In this document: positions 5,900 through 8,519 of the stretch, in pieces
Layout of the letters: the number at the start of each line of letters is the position of its first letter
Numbering within the stretch: position 1 is the first letter of the stretch
NCBI GenBank assembly: GCA_036505275.1
Contig: DASXTS010000324.1
Location: 1 to 8,519, forward strand
Direction of reading: 5' to 3'
DNA: 8,519 nt
DNA from: DASXTS01 sp036505275
GTDB lineage: Bacteria > Actinomycetota > Actinomycetes > Mycobacteriales > Pseudonocardiaceae
Program-made: the position numbers and the translations under genes
The notes under the pieces: generated by a model
The model's database searches: none
Seen by the model: the letters and a program-made list of their open reading frames with translations, nothing else
What the model was told of the DNA's origin: nothing

Positions 5900-7318
5900 T
5901 CACCGCACCCGGATCTGGTCGGCCCGCTCGCCGAGCAGCCGCCAGAGCACCGCGGTGGCCTCCGCGCCGGTGTGCAGCAGATCGATCGCCACCCGCTCGT
6001 TCGGCGCGTGGATCCGGTCGCCGGGCAGGCCGACGCCGAGGAAGGTCAGCGGCACGCCTAGCTCGGACTGGATGATGGCCTCGGGGCCGGAGCCGCCCTC
6101 TCTGGAGAACAGCACCTCGGTGCCGAACGCCGCGCCCATCGCGTCCAGGACGGCGACCGTCGCGGGGTGGTCGACATCGGAGCGGCACGGCGGCACGCCC
6201 TCCGCGACGCGCACGTCGGCCTCGATGCCCTCCGGAGTGTGCGCCGCGACGAAATCGCGGACCGCGGCGGCTATCTTCGCGGGGACCTGGTCCGGCACCA
6301 GTCGGAAGGACAGCTTGGCCACGGCCTCGCGCGGCACGATGGTCTTGGAGCCGGGCCCCTGGTAGCCGCCGGCGATGCCGTTGACCTCGGCGGTCGGCCG
6401 CACCCAGATCCGCTCCAGCGTCGACCAGCCGGCCTCGCCGGTCGCCGCCCGGGACCCGCCGGCCGGTCCGGCCAGCCACGCCGCCTCGTCGAACGGCAGC
6501 TTGGCGAATGCCGCGCGCTCGGCTTCCGTCGGCTCCCGCACGTCGTCGTAGAAGCCGGGGATCCGGACTCGGCCACTCTCGTCGTGCAGCGCGGCGACGA
6601 GCCTGGCCAGCGCGGTCGCGGGGTTCGGCACGGCACCGCCGAACGAGCCGCTGTGCAGGTCGACGGATGGGCCACGGAACGTCACGTCCGCGCCGATCAG
6701 GCCGCGCATGCCCGTACAGATGCTCGGCGTGCCGCGCTCGAAGATCCCGGTGTCGGAGACCACCACGAGATCGCAGGCCAACTCCTCGCGGTGCGCCCGG
6801 AGCAGTTCGGCGATGTGCGGCGAGCCCGACTCCTCCTCGCCCTCGGCGAGCAGCTTCACGGTCACCGCCGGCGCGCTGCGGCGGGTCGCCGCCAGATGCG
6901 CACGCATGCCGAACAGGTGCAACGCGAGGTGTCCCTTGTCGTCGGACGCACCGCGGGCGAACAGCTCGTTGCCGATCACGACCGGCTCGAACGGCGGGCG
7001 CTCCCACTGCTCGAGCGGGTCGACCGGCTGCACGTCGTGGTGCCCGTACACCAGCACAGTCGGCGCGTCCGGGTCGTCGGACGGCCAGCACGCGTAGACC
7101 GCGGGCAACGCCGGCCCCTGGTCCCACACCTGCACGGTCGGCCAGCCGGCCGCGCGCAGCGCGTCCGCCAGCCAGCCGGCCGAGGCCGCCACGTCGCCGT
7201 GGTACGCCGGGTCCGCGCTGATCGACGGGATGCGCAGCCAGTCGGTGAGGGTTGCCAGGAGCTGGTCGGCGCCGGCCGCAACCTCGGCCCGTTCGCGGCT
7301 GGAGTCAACGGTGGTCAC
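5900..7318 (-). CDS. M20 family metallodipeptidase (carnosinase-like dipeptidase)
   Basis: 472 residues, the usual length for M20 dipeptidases of the CNDP/PepV type. The di-zinc site is complete: H93 and D95 in VYGHHDVQP, bridging D126 in RGASDDKG, E162 (catalytic base) and E163 in EGEEESGS, D189 in VVVSD, and H437 in RIHAPNE. H222 in VDLHSG and the segment GGSGPE (408-413) are conserved substrate-side elements. An insert lid domain spans roughly 210-385. The enzyme should be a cytoplasmic exopeptidase cleaving dipeptides or N-acyl amino acids; substrate is not predictable. The GTG at 7318 is chosen because it opens the homologous region; no Shine-Dalgarno is present, but a TAGGCT hexamer lies 8 bases upstream. 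It is followed by the potassium channel gene at a 7-base gap, so the two probably form one transcript even though no functional link is obvious. Confidence 0.93.
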   Translation of the reverse strand: MTTVDSSRERAEVAAGADQLLATLTDWLRIPSISADPAYHGDVAASAGWLADALRAAGWPTVQVWDQGPALPAVYACWPSDDPDAPTVLVYGHHDVQPVDPLEQWERPPFEPVVIGNELFARGASDDKGHLALHLFGMRAHLAATRRSAPAVTVKLLAEGEEESGSPHIAELLRAHREELACDLVVVSDTGIFERGTPSICTGMRGLIGADVTFRGPSVDLHSGSFGGAVPNPATALARLVAALHDESGRVRIPGFYDDVREPTEAERAAFAKLPFDEAAWLAGPAGGSRAATGEAGWSTLERIWVRPTAEVNGIAGGYQGPGSKTIVPREAVAKLSFRLVPDQVPAKIAAAVRDFVAAHTPEGIEADVRVAEGVPPCRSDVDHPATVAVLDAMGAAFGTEVLFSREGGSGPEAIIQSELGVPLTFLGVGLPGDRIHAPNERVAIDLLHTGAEATAVLWRLLGERADQIRVR

Positions 7319-7332
7319 GCAGACCGAGCCTA
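7319..7332 (-). promoter_or_regulatory. Candidate leaderless promoter -10 for the M20 peptidase-channel operon
   Basis: Minus-strand TAGGCT (plus-strand 7327-7332) fits TANNNT and ends 8 bases before the GTG at 7318, which would make the transcript start at or one base before the start codon. An 18-base spacer leads to CCGACC, which keeps only the GAC of the TTGACA -35 consensus. No ribosome binding site is visible upstream of the GTG, which supports a leaderless reading. Confidence 0.35.
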
Positions 7333-7364
7333 GCCGGTGAGTCGGGCCCGGGTCGGCCTCGGCG

Positions 7365-7383
7365 GCGGCCGGACGGTGGCCGC
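7365..7383 (-). terminator. Hairpin just after the fibronectin-like gene, possible terminator
   Basis: GCGGCC (7365-7370) and GGCCGC (7378-7383) form a perfect 6-base stem with a 7-base loop, starting 2 bases beyond the stop codon of the exported fibronectin-like gene. It would separate the surface-protein operon from the peptidase-channel operon. There is no U tract, so read-through into the M20 gene 47 bases further on is also possible. Confidence 0.35.
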
Positions 7384-7385
7384 GC

Positions 7386-7835
7386 TCAGAGCCCCACGTC
7401 CACCGGATCGCTCAGCTCGCTCTCGGGTCCTGACCACGACTGGAGTCGAGCGGTAACCGCGTAGCGCCAGCTGCCGGCCGGCACCGAGGTCTCGGTGCAG
7501 GTGGTGCCGGTGATCAGGCCGTCGCAGCCGGCGCCAACGGCCCTTGGTAGGCCAGTGTCGGCGTCGTAGGCGCCGACCTCGTAGCCCTCCACCGGCACCC
7601 CAGCAGTCTGCGTCCCCGACCAGTCGAGTACGACACTGTCGCCGAAAAATCCCGTGGTGTCCGCCGTCGGGGTGGCGGGCGTGGGCATGGTGAGCGCCGC
7701 CGCTCCGGCCGTCCCTTGTGCGCTGGCCGACCAGGCGGCGTCCGCGGTGCCGGTGAGCACAAGGGCGGCGGCGGCCGCGAGCAGCCACGCCACGGCCGCG
7801 GCGGCCGGCCGGCGGCGGCTCAACTCCGGCTCCAT
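7386..7835 (-). CDS. Small exported fibronectin type III-like protein
   Basis: 149 residues. A basic N-terminus (MEPELSRRRP) and an Ala/Leu-rich core form a signal peptide, probably cleaved near TADA/AW (about residue 33). The following AWSASAQGTAGAAALTMP resembles the first residues of mature SipW/TasA-type exported proteins in actinobacteria (inference from pattern only). Residues about 50-147 fit one fibronectin type III fold: VVLDWSG, GVPVEGYEVGAYD, then SWRYAVTARLQSWSGPESELS, with C104 and C113 close enough for a disulfide. There is no anchor or sortase signal, so it is secreted or held by partners. The ATG at 7835 overlaps the 3' end of the LASTG gene by 16 bases, in a different frame, indicating translational coupling; a longer in-frame reading from 7988 would lie inside that gene and lacks a signal peptide at its start. 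Specific function is not known. Confidence 0.8.
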   Translation of the reverse strand: MEPELSRRRPAAAAVAWLLAAAAALVLTGTADAAWSASAQGTAGAAALTMPTPATPTADTTGFFGDSVVLDWSGTQTAGVPVEGYEVGAYDADTGLPRAVGAGCDGLITGTTCTETSVPAGSWRYAVTARLQSWSGPESELSDPVDVGL

Positions 7836-8347
7836 CGGGCGGCCCGGACGGTGAAGCCGCCGAGCGCGACCAGCGCCAGCCCGGCTGCCAGCATCGAGCC
7901 GGCGGGCACGCCGGTCGAGGCAAGCCCGGAGCTCTCGACGCTGACCAGAGTCGCGGAGAAGTGCAGCGGCCAGGTCGCTGCCTGGCACGCGTCCGGCGCC
8001 GCGAAGTCCATCCGCACCGTGAGCGGGGTCGTCACGGTCGCGCCGGCCGCGACCTCGAACTCGTTGGTTGACCGCGAGACCGTGAGCAGCGACGCGGGGC
8101 AGTCGGCCTTGGCATCGAGCGCGCTGGTGTCCAGCAACGTCACTCGAACCGGCTGGCTGAACTGGTTGGTGATGCTGGCCCGCATGGTGCCGGTGAAGCC
8201 GGGGAACAGGCCATCGATCTCACCGGCCACCACGACCTGCTCGGCGGCCGCCGCGGTGCCGGCCGGTCCGAGCATGACCAGCAGACCGGTGGCCACGAGG
8301 GTGGCCACCATGGCCGCGATCCGGTTTGGACTGGTATGCCGTCTCAC
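7820..8347 (-). CDS. Exported surface protein with LASTG (class E type) sortase signal
   Basis: 175 residues. Signal peptide about 1-35 (basic MRRHTSPNR, hydrophobic core, cleavage near TAAAA/EQ). The mature domain, about 36-138, is beta-rich: a GLFPGFTG entry, ASITNQFSQPVRVTLLD, a Cys in ADCPASLLTV (C83) and the C-terminal strand APDACQAATWPLHFSATL (C121); C83 and C121 may pair. It ends with LASTG (142-146), a hydrophobic helix about 149-167 and the basic tail RAARWSRS, the three parts of a cell-wall sorting signal. LAxTG rather than LPxTG is the motif known for class E sortases of high-GC actinobacteria, so covalent attachment to peptidoglycan is likely. The GTG at 8347 is the first start after an in-frame stop, with a weak GGGGTGGTGAG upstream. 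It lies 29 bases after a paralogue and overlaps the next gene. No sortase gene is in the window. Confidence 0.85.
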   Translation of the reverse strand: MRRHTSPNRIAAMVATLVATGLLVMLGPAGTAAAAEQVVVAGEIDGLFPGFTGTMRASITNQFSQPVRVTLLDTSALDAKADCPASLLTVSRSTNEFEVAAGATVTTPLTVRMDFAAPDACQAATWPLHFSATLVSVESSGLASTGVPAGSMLAAGLALVALGGFTVRAARWSRS

Positions 8348-8376
8348 AACTCACCACCCCGGCTGGTCTGACGGCG

Positions 8377-8519
8377 TCACCCGACCTCCAGGCCCTGCGC
8401 GCCGGAGAGGACCAACGAGACGTCGAACGTGGCGCCCTGGCACTCGTCCGGCGCGTCCGCGTTCATGGCGACGACGTCGGGGATGCTGGCCGCGGTGGTC
8501 GACTCCGCGTCGACCGCCA
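8377..8519 (-). CDS. C-terminal 46 residues of an exported protein paralogous to the LASTG protein
   Basis: Reading from the right edge, the frame gives VVAMNADAPDECQGATFDVS then LVLSGAQGLEVG and a TGA at 8377-8379. It aligns with the end of the neighbouring LASTG protein: APDECQGATF here against APDACQAATW there, preceded in both by a hydrophobic-alternating strand and followed by a strand ending just before the point where LASTG begins. This copy stops without a sortase signal or membrane helix, so it is a secreted, unanchored relative. Its start lies outside the window. It is 29 bases upstream of the LASTG gene and probably in the same operon. The family resembles actinobacterial exported proteins with an APxxCQGATF signature often found in clusters; function unknown. 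Confidence 0.72.
   Translation of the reverse strand, partial: AVDAESTTAASIPDVVAMNADAPDECQGATFDVSLVLSGAQGLEVG

Noticed and set aside
4954..7333. Long plus-strand frames opposite the channel and M20 genes
   Set aside because: Their products are compositionally biased mirrors of the real genes, whose catalytic and filter motifs are intact on the minus strand.
7330..7923. Minus-strand frame overlapping the fibronectin-like gene
   Set aside because: It has no signal peptide or domain, is Arg/Pro-rich, and overlaps two frames that both encode convincing exported proteins.
1..8519. CRISPR arrays, tRNA genes, insertion sequences, prophage or toxin-antitoxin genes
   Set aside because: No regularly spaced repeats, cloverleaf sequence, transposase motif or terminal inverted repeats were found on either strand.

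Overview
The window is a GC-rich stretch of bacterial chromosome with strong G/C bias at third codon positions, frequent GTG starts and tightly packed genes. This fits a high-GC actinobacterium. Gene content (M16 and M20 peptidases, an OmpR-type two-component pair, an LAxTG surface protein) and the palindrome CCACWGTGG, seen twice, lean weakly towards Pseudonocardiales or a relative; the genus cannot be settled from this sequence. No tRNA, rRNA, CRISPR array, insertion sequence or phage gene was found, and no gap without a gene exceeds about 130 bases.

Layout. (1) Positions 1-2519, minus strand: a small secreted or membrane-anchored DUF5666 protein (1764-2519), a two-helix membrane protein of unknown function (1250-1681) and an M16 zinc metallopeptidase (1-1196) that runs off the left edge. 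(2) Positions 2520-2647: a divergent regulatory region with a nested inverted repeat whose half-sites recur at 11-base spacing. (3) Positions 2648-4785, plus strand: an OmpR-type response regulator and its sensor histidine kinase, overlapping by 4 bases. (4) Positions 4810-7318, minus strand: an M20 dipeptidase followed after 7 bases by a two-helix potassium-channel protein with a cytoplasmic RCK module. The channel gene converges with the kinase gene over a 24-base gap. (5) Positions 7386-8519, minus strand: a run of small exported proteins. In transcription order these are the C-terminal end of one protein, a paralogue carrying an LASTG sortase signal, and a fibronectin-III-like secreted protein whose start overlaps the previous gene by 16 bases.

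How they may work together. The response regulator, kinase and divergent DUF5666 protein look like a self-contained envelope-sensing unit in which the regulator probably acts on the shared intergenic dyad (inference). The right-hand cluster looks like one end of a surface-protein operon: two paralogous beta-rich domains with a conserved PDxCQxAT signature, one of them fitted with a class E sortase signal and membrane tail. This cluster is the least explained part of the window, and its remainder lies beyond position 8519. Several genes lack a convincing Shine-Dalgarno but have a TANNNT hexamer 7-8 bases upstream of the start codon, suggesting leaderless transcripts.
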